Source: Micropterix aruncella
Taxonomy: Eukaryota > Arthropoda > Insecta > Lepidoptera > Micropterigidae
Length of the DNA: 64,000 nt
Reading direction: 5' to 3'
Assembly: GCA_944548615.1 (NCBI GenBank)
Contig: OX155951.1
Coordinates: 37,506,995-37,570,994 of the forward strand
Shown here: positions 15,363 through 26,234 of the stretch, one piece after another
Layout: the number at the start of each line of letters is the position of its first letter
How positions within the stretch are numbered: the first letter of the stretch is position 1
Position numbers and translations under genes: made by a program
The notes under the pieces: model-generated
Told to the model about the DNA's origin: nothing
The model's input: only the letters and a program-made list of their open reading frames with translations
Databases searched by the model: none

Positions 15363-16369
15363 TAAGTTTTTTCGTTATACAGTTCATACAATTTATTACG
15401 ACTTTTGTAAATACCAACAGTTGCCCAATCACTAAAGCATAAGCGATCACTGATCGATTTCGTTTTAGGTATGAAGATTCTATTAAATTCAACTCTAATT
15501 AATTCAAAGAATGAGTCATAAAGTTGGTCAGGATTGTCATGAATTGGCAACCTTTGTAATTTGCTAATTAAGCTAGATTTAAATTCCCCTAGACGGCACT
15601 CAGTAATTGGAATAAAACTAATATTTTTTCTTAGAACCCTAGTGCTTTTCTTAGGAAATGATACTAACTGACCGCAGTGATCAGAGTGCAAAATATTAAT
15701 TAGTGATTTATAATTGGGTTTTATGTTTGTGAATATATTATCTATACAAGTAGCACTTGAGGCAGTTATCCTCGTAGGTTCAAGAAAAACATTATATAAG
15801 TTAAATGATCTAAATAAATTTAAAAAGTTACATGTCAAGGATTTTTTTTCTAATATATTGATGTTAAAGTCTCCACAAATAACAATTGTTTTAGGACTAT
15901 TGGTTATTTTGAATAAGGCATCTTCCATAATTTTATAAAAAGCTTCATAAGGCGCACATGGTGGTTTGTATACACTCATAACAACGGTTTCCTCCAATTC
16001 TATACATGCTATCTCTAAAACTCGTTCGACAGAGAGGCTCACAATATCACGTCTTTCTTTAAATTTCAAGCATTTCTTTGTAATTATTAAAGAGCCACCA
16101 CGTATCAACCGAACTCTGTTAAATAAGCTGGCAATCTGATGGTTATTGGAACTGAAAATGATCTGATGGCTTTTGAGCCATGATTCTGATATACATAGAA
16201 TATCGATATGATTACAGTTCAAGAACAATTCTAATTCTAGCTCTTTGCCTATTATCCCCTGAATATTCTGATGCACCAGATTTATACAATTTTTTGGCAT
16301 ATTTTCTTGAGTAATAACCACTGATGGGGATATCAGATTATTTATATTATTAATTTTCTCTGAAGACAA
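15363..16369 (-). CDS. LINE A ORF2, APE-type endonuclease domain (cut by LINE B)
   Basis: Start ATG at 16369, 83 bases after the ORF1 stop. The frame is open for ~335 codons until LINE B interrupts it. AP-endonuclease-like signatures are in order: INLVHQNIQGI near residue 30 (catalytic Asn), DILCISESWL near 56 (catalytic Glu), VVMSVYKPPCAPYE, ICGDFNIN near 166 (Asp, Asn), and ILHSDHCGQLVS near 228 (terminal Asp-His). This domain nicks the target DNA to prime reverse transcription. The last residues before the junction, DWATVGIYKSRNKLYELYNE, belong to the linker towards RT. The partner sequence continues on the other side of LINE B at ~13,500. Confidence 0.88.
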
Positions 16370-16452
16370 TTGTATTAAATTACCATTATTGCTACTTAAG
16401 TTTTCGTTTTAATTAATTACATAGCCAGAGTTACGCTCTATTGTCTTAAAGT

Positions 16453-17163
16453 CTAATTTAAAGAATATGCAACATATTCTGAATTGTCATTACTTAATGT
16501 CAAATCGTTTAACTGCTCATTAGTAGCAGTGGTGTTTGCCGATGTTTTGCCTGAGTAATTCAAACAATATGATAGCCCATTTGCTAACTGTTTTTTGCAA
16601 AAATTTGAAAGATAAACATTATCTATTGTGAAAGAGTAAAAATACTTATTAAAAGTATTTATGTCAAACAATTGGAATTTGTCATCATACAATGTCAACG
16701 TATCTAATTTATTATTTAGTTTATATCTAGACATATTTTCCATTTCGGGCAACAATTTACTATAAGGAAAAGCAAATAAGACAATTTTTTTCACATTTAA
16801 CTGTGCCAATAATTCAAAATATTTTATTAATACATGTATATTTGCGTTTCCCCTTCTCCCAATAAAAATAATTAAAGTAGTGTCAGGACAATAACAACTA
16901 TTAACTATTTTTTCTAATATTTGAGTAAAACTGGCGCCGGGAAAGCAATGATTAGCTACCAGTTCTCCGGATGTTTGTAACAATAATTGGCCCATATTTT
17001 TCCCTATTTCATCACTGTACATAATTACTTTGGTGTGATTTTCTTTGCTATCTTTATGTAATGTTTTTTGGGAAGTAAAATTACTAAGACTATCATTCAA
17101 CTCCACACCCTGGGTGTGCAATAGAGATATTGTTGTTAGAGATATAGAGTAGCGACAATGCAT
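16453..17163 (-). CDS. LINE A ORF1-like protein, possible SGNH-esterase fold
   Basis: A 236-codon minus-strand frame from ATG at 17163, just upstream of ORF2 on the same strand, as expected for ORF1. It has a block resembling a degenerate SGNH hydrolase: VIMYSDEIGKNM in the position of the GDS motif, then NHCFPGASFTQILEKI, LIIFIGRRGNANIHV where GxND would lie, and KIVLFAFPYSK. Esterase-like ORF1 proteins are known in CR1-type LINEs. The catalytic Ser is not obvious (SD instead of DS), so function is doubtful. No zinc finger is seen at the N-terminus, which may be truncated. Confidence 0.6.
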   Translation of the reverse strand: MHCRYSISLTTISLLHTQGVELNDSLSNFTSQKTLHKDSKENHTKVIMYSDEIGKNMGQLLLQTSGELVANHCFPGASFTQILEKIVNSCYCPDTTLIIFIGRRGNANIHVLIKYFELLAQLNVKKIVLFAFPYSKLLPEMENMSRYKLNNKLDTLTLYDDKFQLFDINTFNKYFYSFTIDNVYLSNFCKKQLANGLSYCLNYSGKTSANTTATNEQLNDLTLSNDNSEYVAYSLN

Positions 17164-17228
17164 GCTAATTAACTTTTATTTTTCGATTTAGTTACCTTTT
17201 AGATTTATACACTTGATATATCTTTTTC

Positions 17229-18120
17229 CTAAATATTAAACACCCTTCCTAAAAACTCTTCATCCCTATCACCTAAAAATTCCTGCACTGCGGCTACTAC
17301 CGATTCATCGTCTTTAAATTTACGACCTCTCAGATGTTCCTTTGATGTTGGAAACATATAGAAGTCATACAAGGGCAGGTCCGGTGAGTGTACAGGATCT
17401 TCCAGTACTTCATAGCCAGTATCTGCAATGGCAGCCATCGCAACTTTAGACATGTGTGCTGGGGCGTTATCTTGGTGAAACATTTTTTTAGCAAGTTTGC
17501 GACATCGGTTTTCCCTTATTTCGTTTCGTATATTTTTATTTCTTCAGCATATACAGTACACGTTATAGTAGCTCTATGATCAACGTAATTATGATATCTT
17601 ATTCTCTTATTCATGATCACTCTGTGATCACGGTAATCATCACGACCCCTCGGCTGTACCGTAAAAGAAAGCCCATGGTCTTACAGGCGGATGGTATACC
17701 CTTGAATTCCTTAGGAATTAAAGGTGATTGTCATTTTCAGGTCATTAACTGTTGTTTGGTTACAGGGTCGTAATGGTGAAGCCATGTTACGTCCATAGTT
17801 ATGAATCGAGCCTAAAAGCGGTCAGGCTCCTGTTGTAACAAATGCAAAGAGCGTAGTTATATCTTCAGTCTAGTTTTTTCTCTGTGTGGATACCTCTCGA
17901 AATCTTCACTTCTTCAGCAATAGAAGTGAAGATTTCGATAGGTGACGCGACGACAGCGAACTATGACGCGACGATCCGCGAAAAAAAATCTATCCACTTT
18001 TTTAACAATTTTTTTAGTGGCTGCCGTCGTAGGGCGACCCGAGCGAGGTTCATAGTTAGTTGGAGTTCTTTCACGCCTTAATACACCAACGTGCAAGCAT
18101 AGAATACGGGAGAGCGTCAA
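17229..18120 (-). pseudogene. mariner-type transposase relic
   Basis: Three blocks on the minus strand follow mariner (DD34D) order. The N-terminal DNA-binding part (17914-18120) has PRSGRPTTAATKKIVKKVD, typical of the second helix-turn-helix. The middle (~17690-17800) has MDVTWLHHYDPVTKQQ, holding the first catalytic Asp. The C-terminal part (17229-17483) has FHQDNAPAHMSK, SPDLPLYDFYMFP and KEHLRGRKFKDDESVVAAVQ, holding the second and third Asp. The blocks lie in different frames with stops between, and a 42-bp fold-back sits in the N-terminal part. Terminal inverted repeats were not found. The enzyme would have cut and pasted between TA sites. Confidence 0.82.
17897..17938. repeat. Perfect fold-back in the mariner relic
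   Basis: Seventeen-bp arms (TCGAAATCTTCACTTCT and complement) around the loop TCAGCAAT. It interrupts transposase coding sequence. Confidence 0.85.
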
Positions 18121-18440
18121 CCCCTAATGCTCCTCGTAAGTCTTAAAATACTCGCTCCATATATTTTTTAAGTAAATTATTTAATTACCTTGCGAAATTT
18201 CATTTTTCCATATTCGCCAACACTCTACGGCATGATGAAAACAAAGGAATCATATTAAAAAAAACAAAAGATAAACAGTTTTTGTTTTTTATATTATAAT
18301 AACAGATGTATTAGCTGTGCCTGTCAGTATTTATTTTTATATGGTTCCGAAGAGTTTATAGTAGTAAACGGTGTAGTAGTAATGTAGTAGTAAACGGAGT
18401 GGGGGGGCTTGTTTCCAGCCCTTTATGCCAGATATAAGAT
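18121..18440. other. No recognisable gene
   Basis: AT-rich DNA between the mariner and a LINE relic, with a short GTAGTA repeat near 18,360-18,395. Confidence 0.6.
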
Positions 18441-19100
18441 CTTTTATAACTACCCCCTTTGTGGTTGGCTCAGTGGTCTGCTAGTAACCCGGTACTGCTT
18501 ACCAGTCCAAGCAGATCACTGACCTTCAAGTTGGGCACATCGCTAGTTTCGAGAAAGGCTCACACCAGTAAATTGTGTCTTTTTGCGGCGAGGCCTGGGC
18601 AGCGACCAATGATGTGTACGCTGCCTCAAGGTTCTTCACCACATATTCGGCAGTCCTTGCTCTCGGTCAAGCCAAGGTTGAATATATGTGCTCTAAGGGT
18701 CGTGTGTCCGGTGAGGAGACTGATTGGTTCTAAGGTTCTTCTTGCTCATGTCAAGAGAAGGAGCTTGGTTTTCTTTGGAAGTGGTTGCTCCATCATGGCT
18801 TTTGCCTGGCGACATCCTTGGCTCTGTTTTCAGGATGCCCGATGTTCCAGCTCCAAGCAACCCTGATGATTGTCTTACCTGTAGCGAAGGAGACCCAAAT
18901 AACTGGCTCCACCGGGCATTCCAGTGTGCTCAGTTTTGTCAGTCTGTCAGCCTCTTCGTTGCCGGGTATGCCTTGATGGCCCGGTATCCATAGGAGATTT
19001 TGTTGGCTTTCTCCAATTTGGTGAGCTCTTGCATGCAGTCTCAGACCACATAAGATTCTGTGGCCTGGGACTGCATGCAAGAGCTCAACAAATTGTAAAT
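18440..19100 (-). pseudogene. LINE relic with RNase H and C-terminal zinc knuckle
   Basis: On the minus strand the RNase H signature LLWIPGHQGIPGNEEADRLT appears near 18,960-19,020. In a second frame there follows LLTGHTTLRAHIFNLGLTES, a Cys pattern CRICGEEP and HIIGRCPGLAAKRH (CxxC...HxxxxC) at 18,560-18,700. This order is typical of I/LOA/R1-group LINE C-termini, where RNase H removes template RNA. Stops and a frameshift divide the blocks. A long fold-back at 19,015-19,094 breaks the upstream side. RT itself is absent. Confidence 0.75.
19015..19094. repeat. Fold-back, 36-bp arms
   Basis: Arms 19015-19050 and 19059-19094 are complementary with about two mismatches; the loop is TAAGATTC. It joins the RNase H relic to AT-rich DNA. 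Confidence 0.85.
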
Positions 19101-20150
19101 TGAGTGTGTAACTCATTATCACTTTTTTTTGAACGCCCTTCGTATATACTTATTGAGCAAGAATAATAGTTTCATGATTACTGAAGAACACATCTTATTA
19201 ACAATAAACAACTTGCTCATACTTAATTGTTTCCAACCAGAACTCCTACAATCCCAACATGCATCACACTCAACGCTAGATCCCCATACAACAATTAATC
19301 TTCACGTCACCTTGGATTATACAATGTTACGAAAACCTCACTCTAGATATTAAGCTCGCTTAATCAAATGACTAACGGCCTAACTTCGAGTAATTCATTT
19401 TGTGTATGTGTGTACCTTATTACGCCCCAGCGTCTTAGGAAATTGAATACAAACTTTTGACTCGGGGAGATAATTACAAAGTAGGATCAGCGATTGAGCG
19501 CTGATATGGAGGTTAAACTTTTGCACGCGCGAGATCCTGAAAACTACAGAGATCTTAATTAGGTATATGTATATGATATTATGAAGGCTTTAGAGAATTT
19601 GTCGCGGTAAGCCAAGTAGAAAATATTCTCCGGCTCTATGATTTAGTTTTGCAAAATATATCACAGATCATCTTTGTGAATGTATGTAAAGTAAAAAAGG
19701 ATTTAAAAGAATATAAGTCTTGGTCTCGCCGCCGTGACTGTTAGTAACTGATGCGATGTATGTACGACGACCACAGTACTTATTCGAGTTGTCTCGATAC
19801 CACGACGTAATCAGCGAGTAGGTATAACACCGTATTAAAATTTAAACTATTTAATTACTGTTACAAGTTATTTGATAGATACCAGATCAACTTACCAGAT
19901 AATGTGATTGTAGTGAAGTGATTTAATTAATTTAGTTGCGGTCTATTTATACTCGTAAACCTAGTGAAATATCCAATCGTGTCACTAAATTATCGCTACA
20001 TCTGAAAGACGCGAATTTAATGTTCTTTGAATTGTATTACTCATTACTTTGTTGACATAAAATCGTATGATACACTAAGAACTATGCATTGTCATTTATT
20101 GTTGTTTGCATGGTTGCTAAGTCCCTACAAAATCAAGCTTTACTTTCCCC
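19101..20150. other. No recognisable gene
   Basis: No open frame with a recognisable motif and no obvious repeat. Confidence 0.55.
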
Positions 20151-20152
20151 CA

Positions 20153-20480
20153 GGGAGTTCCAGTGGTAATCTCCCGGCTTCATCTTCAGATCCTCGTCAT
20201 CATTTGTAATGAAAAGTACTTAGGACAACGAAACAAAGGAGCCTAAACTTAAGTATCTTAGCACTTTTTATCAGGGAGTTCCAGTGGCAAACTTCCGGCT
20301 CCATATGCAAACCCTCTACAACAAGTGTAATGGAAAGAACTTAGGACAACAAAACAAACGAGCCTAAATTCAACTATCTTAGCACTTTCTATTAGGGAGT
20401 TTTAGTGGCCTTCTTCTGGCCTTCAGAACCTCGTCATAATGTGTAATGGAAAGTACTCATTATAGCAAAACATACTAGCT
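20153..20480 (+). repeat. Three ~121-bp tandem repeats
   Basis: Units start GGGAGTTCCAGTGG or GGGAGTTTTAGTGG near 20155, 20276 and 20396 and share AAGTACTTAGGACAAC and ATCTTAGCACTTT blocks, with 10-20% divergence. A looser relative may be the GAGGAGTCCCCT repeats at 54,490-54,780. Confidence 0.75.
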
Positions 20481-20719
20481 CGAATTAAAAGTCCAACCAC
20501 TCGTGTGATATCAGCAGGTGGTTTAGAAATGGTTTGCAAATTTTGAAACGGACAACTTACATACGAAAATTGCAAGTTAATATAAAGCTTGTGAAAGTAA
20601 CAAAGATCGCATAGGTTCCCGATTGGCTATGATTTTAAATCAAAAGTACATAGTCTACAAAATATATTTTGTATTACTCTCATTAAAAAGCAATAATGAT
20701 GTAAAAAGCATTAACAATC

Positions 20720-22350
20720 GTTAGCAATTGGTGCAGAGAGAACGTATTATCGGTCAACGACGATAAAACCGTCCTCGTGCCATTTACCAACAAACGTCAA
20801 CTATGTGGACTAAAATGCCGATCCTAAACCACAGGCAGATTCCTTTTTCTAAGGAAGTAAAGTATCTGGGAGTCACACTCGACCAGAGACTCACCTGGAA
20901 CAGCCACGTAGACAAAACAATTCAAAAAGCTAAAAGTGCTTTGGGTATAAGCAGAAGACTGGTAGGGAAAAACTGGGGCCTTAACCCCAAGATCTCCCAC
21001 TGACTATACACTGCTATTGTGGGGCCGATAATCTTGTACGCCTCGGTGGTATGGTGCAACAAAACTAACCAGAAAACTGTGATTACCAAACTAAACAATA
21101 TCCAAAGGACGGCGTGCCTCATGACAACTGGCGCAATGTCCTCCACTCCTGGAGCAGCTCTAGATGTACTGGTGAAATTACAGCCCCTACACATTCATTT
21201 GCAACAGGTGGCAAAAGCCAGCATATACAGGCTATCTGCCGGAGAGAAGGTAAACTGGATCTCATAAGCACTAAGATCAGTTCTTGACTCAGTCAGTGAA
21301 AATCCAACCCATAAAATATCAGACACCATGCTTCCACTCCTAAACTTTGGAAAACTTTTTACAGTGGAACTGCCGCCCACAGACGACTGGCTAAAAAGCC
21401 AACTGCAATAGGAGGGCGGTAGCCTTAAATGGCATACTGATGGGTCCAAATCGGGACTTGACGTACGCTGTGGTATATATGGAGAGCGACCAAACTTCGA
21501 AAGAAGTGTAAACTTGGGGAAATACGCCTCCATATACTAAGCGGAGGTATACGCCATTATTGAATGTGCGGATATCAACCTCCAAAAGAACTACGCCAAC
21601 CACCGTATCTATATCCACTCGGATAGCAAAGCAGCTCTTATGAAGCTCAACCTCGAATACCATTAATTCAAAACTAGTACAAAACTGCACATCACTACTG
21701 AATTCCATGGGCGAAAAGAACAGGGTAATTCTAAGATAGGTTCCCGGCCATGCAGGAATCAAGGGAAATGAAAAAGCCGACGAACTTGCTAAGACGGGAG
21801 CAAAGGGAACGTTATACGGCCCTGAACCTTGCTGTGGCGTACCAAAAAGCCTTGCAAGCCTAAGGCCCAAACAAATATGTTTAGAACAATCCGTCAACCA
21901 CTGGAACAACACGACAGGGTTGAATCATTCCAAAGCGCTAATTGAGGCTTACGACCGTAAGACGGCCCGTGAGGCCTTGTCGCTAAATAGGAACAATCTA
22001 CGCATACTGGTGAGGCCGCTCACGGGGCATTATGGCCTGAACAAACACATGTTCAACCTCAAGCTCAGAGACACGCAAATGTGCAGGTTCTGCCAAGGAG
22101 CAGAGGAAACTCCCCAGCACCTCATGTGCGAGTGTGGCCCGCTCATGCGTAAAAGATACACCCACCTGGGTGGTCATTACCTCCAACCTGAGGAGGTAAA
22201 ACAATCTGGCGTCAAAAGCCTGCTGCGGTTCTTAAACGACACAAGGCTTAGCGCAGAACTATAGTAGGTGGCGAACACAATAGATCAGCAATGGTCGCAG
22301 TGTTACAAGGCTCATAAAGACCTTAGATAAGCCCCACTCAACAAATAAAT
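20720..22350 (+). pseudogene. LINE relic: RT thumb, RNase H and zinc knuckle (LOA/I-like)
   Basis: Plus-strand blocks: KEVKYLGVTLDQRLTWNSHV (~20,850), GPIILYASVVWCNK and RTACLMTTGAMSSTPGAALD (21,019-21,170), then RNase H. The RNase H pieces are WHTDGSKSG at ~21,430, AEVYAIIECADINLQK and IYIHSDSKAALMK at 21,540-21,640, and PGHAGIKGNEKADELAKTGA at ~21,750. Last comes a 114-codon C-terminal frame (21920-22264) with LTGHYGLNKHMFNLKLRDTQ and MCRFCQGAEETPQHLMCECG (CxxC..HxxxC). The 3' end has an AATA-rich tail at ~22,340. Several stops show decay. The RT palm is missing through 5' truncation. Confidence 0.82.
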
Positions 22351-22489
22351 AAAATAAAAAGCAATAAAACGTAGATATATTGATTTTATTAAGGAAACAA
22401 AGTTCGTACGAGTGACCGTAGCCATAATATAAATTGTGAAGCTCACATCAATAATTTATGAAAAAGTGTAACGTCTGCGATATTTGACA

Positions 22490-23350
22490 GCAGGGAGGGT
22501 GCGGCTTTGAGCGTGTACCATGCATGTTTTCATTCGAGTTTTTCGTATGCAATCCTTGTTTGGGGGAATGCTACAGATAGTAACCGAGCATTCGTCCTCC
22601 AAAAGCAGGCGATGAGGGCAATTACCTATGTACGAAGAGACACGTATTGCGCGCCTCTTTTCAAGAAATACAAAGTTCTTAATATGGCATCAGCGTATAT
22701 TCTCAGTTATTTAGTATATTATGCTAAAATAACAGACACGAGTGTACACTCAACTTGCACGTACGTGATCACAACACTCGAATTAAAGCAATTATAATCG
22801 TCCCCGAAGTCCGTTTGTCTATAATCTAAAAGTATTTTTTTTATTTGTCCTTTAATAACCTCTTTAATAACCTTCCAAAGTTAATACGAGATTTAGAACC
22901 AAAAATGTTAGAATATAGAGTTAAACACTGGCTCATTACACATGCTATTTGTACGGTAGACGACCTCGAATTAATATTACAAAATCTTTAGTATACACTT
23001 ATTCTGAAAAATAATGTCATCTCTCTAAGATACCTCTATTATAATTATTTTAAAACATACGAGGTAAACCTAGTAGGAATAATTTGATAATGTTTGATTA
23101 TTCATTATAATTCTTGCGGTTTTACATATGTGATTATTGAGATTTTTTCCTATTTTGTCCGACTTTGGTCATTATTGGTAATATTTTTATTTATTATTTG
23201 TTGCATTACTTTTAAACTATCGATTTCTTAGATTTTTTCGATAATTTTTTTTTGCCATATTTTCATTATTTCTGGTTTCATTATTTATTGTTATAAAATG
23301 TCCAAATATATTTTCAATTTTAGATTAATAAAAGACCATTGATTATTGAC
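22490..23350 (+). pseudogene. LINE B-family 3' fragment
   Basis: SVYHACFHSSFSYAILVWGN and SNRAFVLQKQAMRAI (22507-22650) match the C-terminus of LINE B (SVYHSCFHSKMSYAILLWGN). After a frameshift, LFNNLPKLIRDLEP and LILQNL-stop (22,855-22,991) complete the ORF2 end. The AT-rich UTR runs to ~23,350 and ends in GATTATTGACTATTGA-type repeats. 5'-truncated. Confidence 0.78.
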
Positions 23351-23359
23351 TATTGAAAA

Positions 23360-24910
23360 TTAGTGCTACCCAACAAGTCAAACCGTTTGATTTGCTACGT
23401 GATTTCGGAAACTTTAAAAACCACCACACTTTCATCTCTCAATGACAGACCGAATAATTTGAAGCCTTTATTATTACTTTACAATATATTTGATTCTATT
23501 TTGAGTTCCGCGTCTCATATCAGACGTATTTTTTATTTTATTTATTTATTTATTTAGTAGCACATCTACTAAACAATTAATTTCATATTTGTTAGTAAGA
23601 TGTTAGCAAGAATTTGATGCGACATTATTTTTAATGTTTGACACAGTCGCCTAACTAGGCCTAGGCCTGTTCTAAGGCAGACTTTTAATGACTAGATATT
23701 AAGTGTGCACTATCAACTTAAACTATATTTTAGTACTTATTTTAAATTGACAAATATGAAGCTATAAATATTTACGCATATACAAATATAGATACTCATA
23801 TACATCTATAGATAAAATATATATATCCATATATGCACACATAAACTTTCATATATGTATACGAAAATAATAATAAAACCAAAATAAATAAATATAAACA
23901 CTAAAATAATATACATATATAAATCAATTACATATGTTACAATTACCATAGATTTATTGACAATTACAATTACGTATACGACGATGACCGCTTTTCTCAC
24001 CTCCAAATGTAGTTAAATGCCGTTTCTGGATAAGAAACATTGGAAATAAGGGGGAGGCATAATTTTTGGCGTGTGTTTTGGTTTTTTTCTTTACAAAAAT
24101 GATATTTCTTTACAAAATGGTTTTTTTCTTAAAAAAAATTGATAGGGAAACAATCGAGGTTGTACAATATGTTCATATCTAAGGTGGGGGAAAATGCATT
24201 AAAATCAACATCGACAACCGTGCTGAAGAAGGTGGTGGCGCGTCGACTCCTAAATAACGGGAGAAGGGAAGGTAAAAATTTACTAGAAATTCTTGCCTAA
24301 AAAATATTTAAAAAAAATAAAAAAAAACATTGCCTAAAAGAATTACAAAAAAGAAGAACAACTAAATTTGAGAGGCCTATATATTGCTAAATTAATAATT
24401 ATTATTGCAATCAATATTATCTTATTTTATTATATATTTTTTTTCATGATTAACTTATTGACATGTCACCCTTTGTATTTATTATCATTATTATTATTAT
24501 TATTTCTGTTGGTATTTTTCATATTTGCTTTGGCTGAATTTGATTTTAATTATATATGCAGTAGTACCTTAGTATAATGCTATTTCATTATTAATATCAC
24601 TTCTATATTTCCTATATATTTATGTTATAAATATAATTAAGTTAAAAATATCTATTAATAATAATATAACTGTTATATTACTATTATATTATCTATAATA
24701 TATATTTTTAGGACACAGCTGCCATTGGACAAACATTACTAGACTATTGCCTCGAGACAGGCCTAGGCCTAGTGAGGCAGTATAATTCACATGGGCCTGT
24801 ACCTTTTTTTACTGATTAGTTAAGCACTCAATTTATTCCTAGTCCACTACTAGTTTAATCAATAGGTAGTAATTAATTAATTATAATTAAATACAAAAAT
24901 TAAAAAAAAC
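23360..24910. other. AT-rich, gene-free; LINE 3'-UTR-like debris
   Basis: Low-complexity AT and ATTT runs. The block CCTAGGCCTAG with a flanking GAGGC/GCCTG context occurs near 23,655 and 24,765 (inverted), and similar CCTAACTAGG/CCTAGGCATAGTTAGG blocks occur at 50,070 and 56,270. These probably come from the 3' UTR of one LINE family. Confidence 0.5.
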
Positions 24911-25330
24911 ATTTAAGCGAGCGGAGTAGCGGGCACAGTTAAGTAACAACCGGTCTCCTAATAAGACCGCCTTATACCTTTCAGGCTCACAAAGACCGAT
25001 AGGTGTACACATATAGAAAGGTCTTGTAGATGAATAGTGGGTCAGCTTAGGCGCGGTAATTTGTGTAAGAGGGAAATATGTGGCCTTTTATCGGCGGCGG
25101 GCAGCGCTTTTTCTGGGCACGACCTTCTCATTAACCAGAGGAAAAAATCCTCATTTGGCGAATTTCCCGCGTCACGGGAAAATCCCCCATCGCGCGACGC
25201 TTTTACCCAAATTTAAAGCGACGATGCGGAGGCGGCGATTTCTTTGTTCCCGCGGTACTGGCCTTTTAGATTCCAGCGAGCGATCGTTTAATCTGGCGTA
25301 GTAGGAAATACCTTACCCACCTATGAGATG
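24911..25330. other. GC-rich island without recognisable gene
   Basis: Base composition changes sharply from the AT-rich surroundings. A 73-codon frame (25080-25301) is Arg/Phe rich with no known motif. Possibly part of an unrecognised element. Confidence 0.4.
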
Positions 25331-25559
25331 GCATAATGCTTATATGCGGGCTTGGTTCCGGATACGGTTGGCCTTTAGAAGCGCTACCATTCGTTACTCT
25401 AACAGTTTCTCATACAATTATAAATTTAATATAAATTAATTATTTAATATAATTTTTGTATATAAAAAATAATAATAATTATAAATTTAAATAATTATTA
25501 ATTATTTATAATTAAATATAAAAATATATTATAAAATTTATCTAAATATATATCTAAAC

Positions 25560-25890
25560 TAAAGTGAACTATTGTATTTATAATTATTGTTATTACTGTT
25601 TTTTATGAAATATTTGTGGTTTATGTATTTATCCATATAGATGCAAGTATATTTCCAGAATGTACTCAACCAGGCCTTTCATTTGACACTAAACACGATA
25701 TATTTATGTTAATTTATTGACATTTGGACATTTATACAACTGCTTATTTGATATTGAGACAGTTAATGTACCCTACGACACTCGGGATGATATCATGATT
25801 GTAACAATATCACACAATTCTAAATCAGTTCAAGCGTTTAGAAGTTATGGTGGAATAAAACAACGAAATATATTATTATATATAGATGAA
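25560..25890 (+). repeat. Dispersed repeat, partner of 43,735-44,030 (inverted)
   Basis: CATTTGACACTAAACACG and TTAATTTATTGACATTTGGA here match the reverse complement of the 43.7-44.0 kb stretch over ~300 bp, with moderate divergence. The family is not identified. Confidence 0.65.
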
Positions 25891-25899
25891 CCCTGAACA

Positions 25900-26234
25900 C
25901 ATTACACTTATTTTTTGTTAAGCAGTCGTGTAAAAAGTCGAAAATTATGTCGGAAGCCTACACACAAAAACACTGAGAAGAAAATAAAGACGGGAGATTC
26001 CTGACTCAAGTGTGGACTAATGGTCCCATGGTCCCGACAAGAGATGCTTGATAATGTATAGGGCATAATGATACATAACCATTCCTGCCAAGTAAAACGT
26101 CGTTGCCGTCGGATATATCTTTATAACCCTGACAGTATACACGCTGCATCTCTGTACTTTAGAGTTCTCAAATATTACAAGCGAAACCGCCATCCCAGGA
26201 AGTTGCCGATATAAGGTCATTCTTTCAACCATGG
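25900..26234. other. No recognisable gene
   Basis: Mixed-composition DNA between a dispersed repeat and the GC-rich array. Confidence 0.5.

Larger units (their letters stand above)
11511..17200 (-). mobile_element. LINE A (non-LTR retrotransposon), interrupted by LINE B
   Basis: Minus-strand order: ORF1 (16453-17163), ORF2 endonuclease (15363-16369), an interruption by a plus-strand LINE (13,541-15,362), then the rest of ORF2 (11,605-13,500), a short 3' UTR and a tail of AATCAAA-type repeats (11511-11538). Without the insert the element is ~3.8 kb. The APE endonuclease plus RT without RNase H and the microsatellite-like tail suit the CR1/L2/Jockey assemblage; the exact clade is not assigned. 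The 5' end lies near 17,165-17,220, next to a mariner relic. Confidence 0.85.

Noticed and set aside
13541..17163. Twin-priming inversion of a single LINE to explain the opposed RT and endonuclease halves
   Set aside because: In twin priming the inverted 5' part precedes the 3' part and its tail; here the tail of the plus-strand part lies between the halves, and the minus-strand element continues beyond the insert. Nested insertion explains it better.
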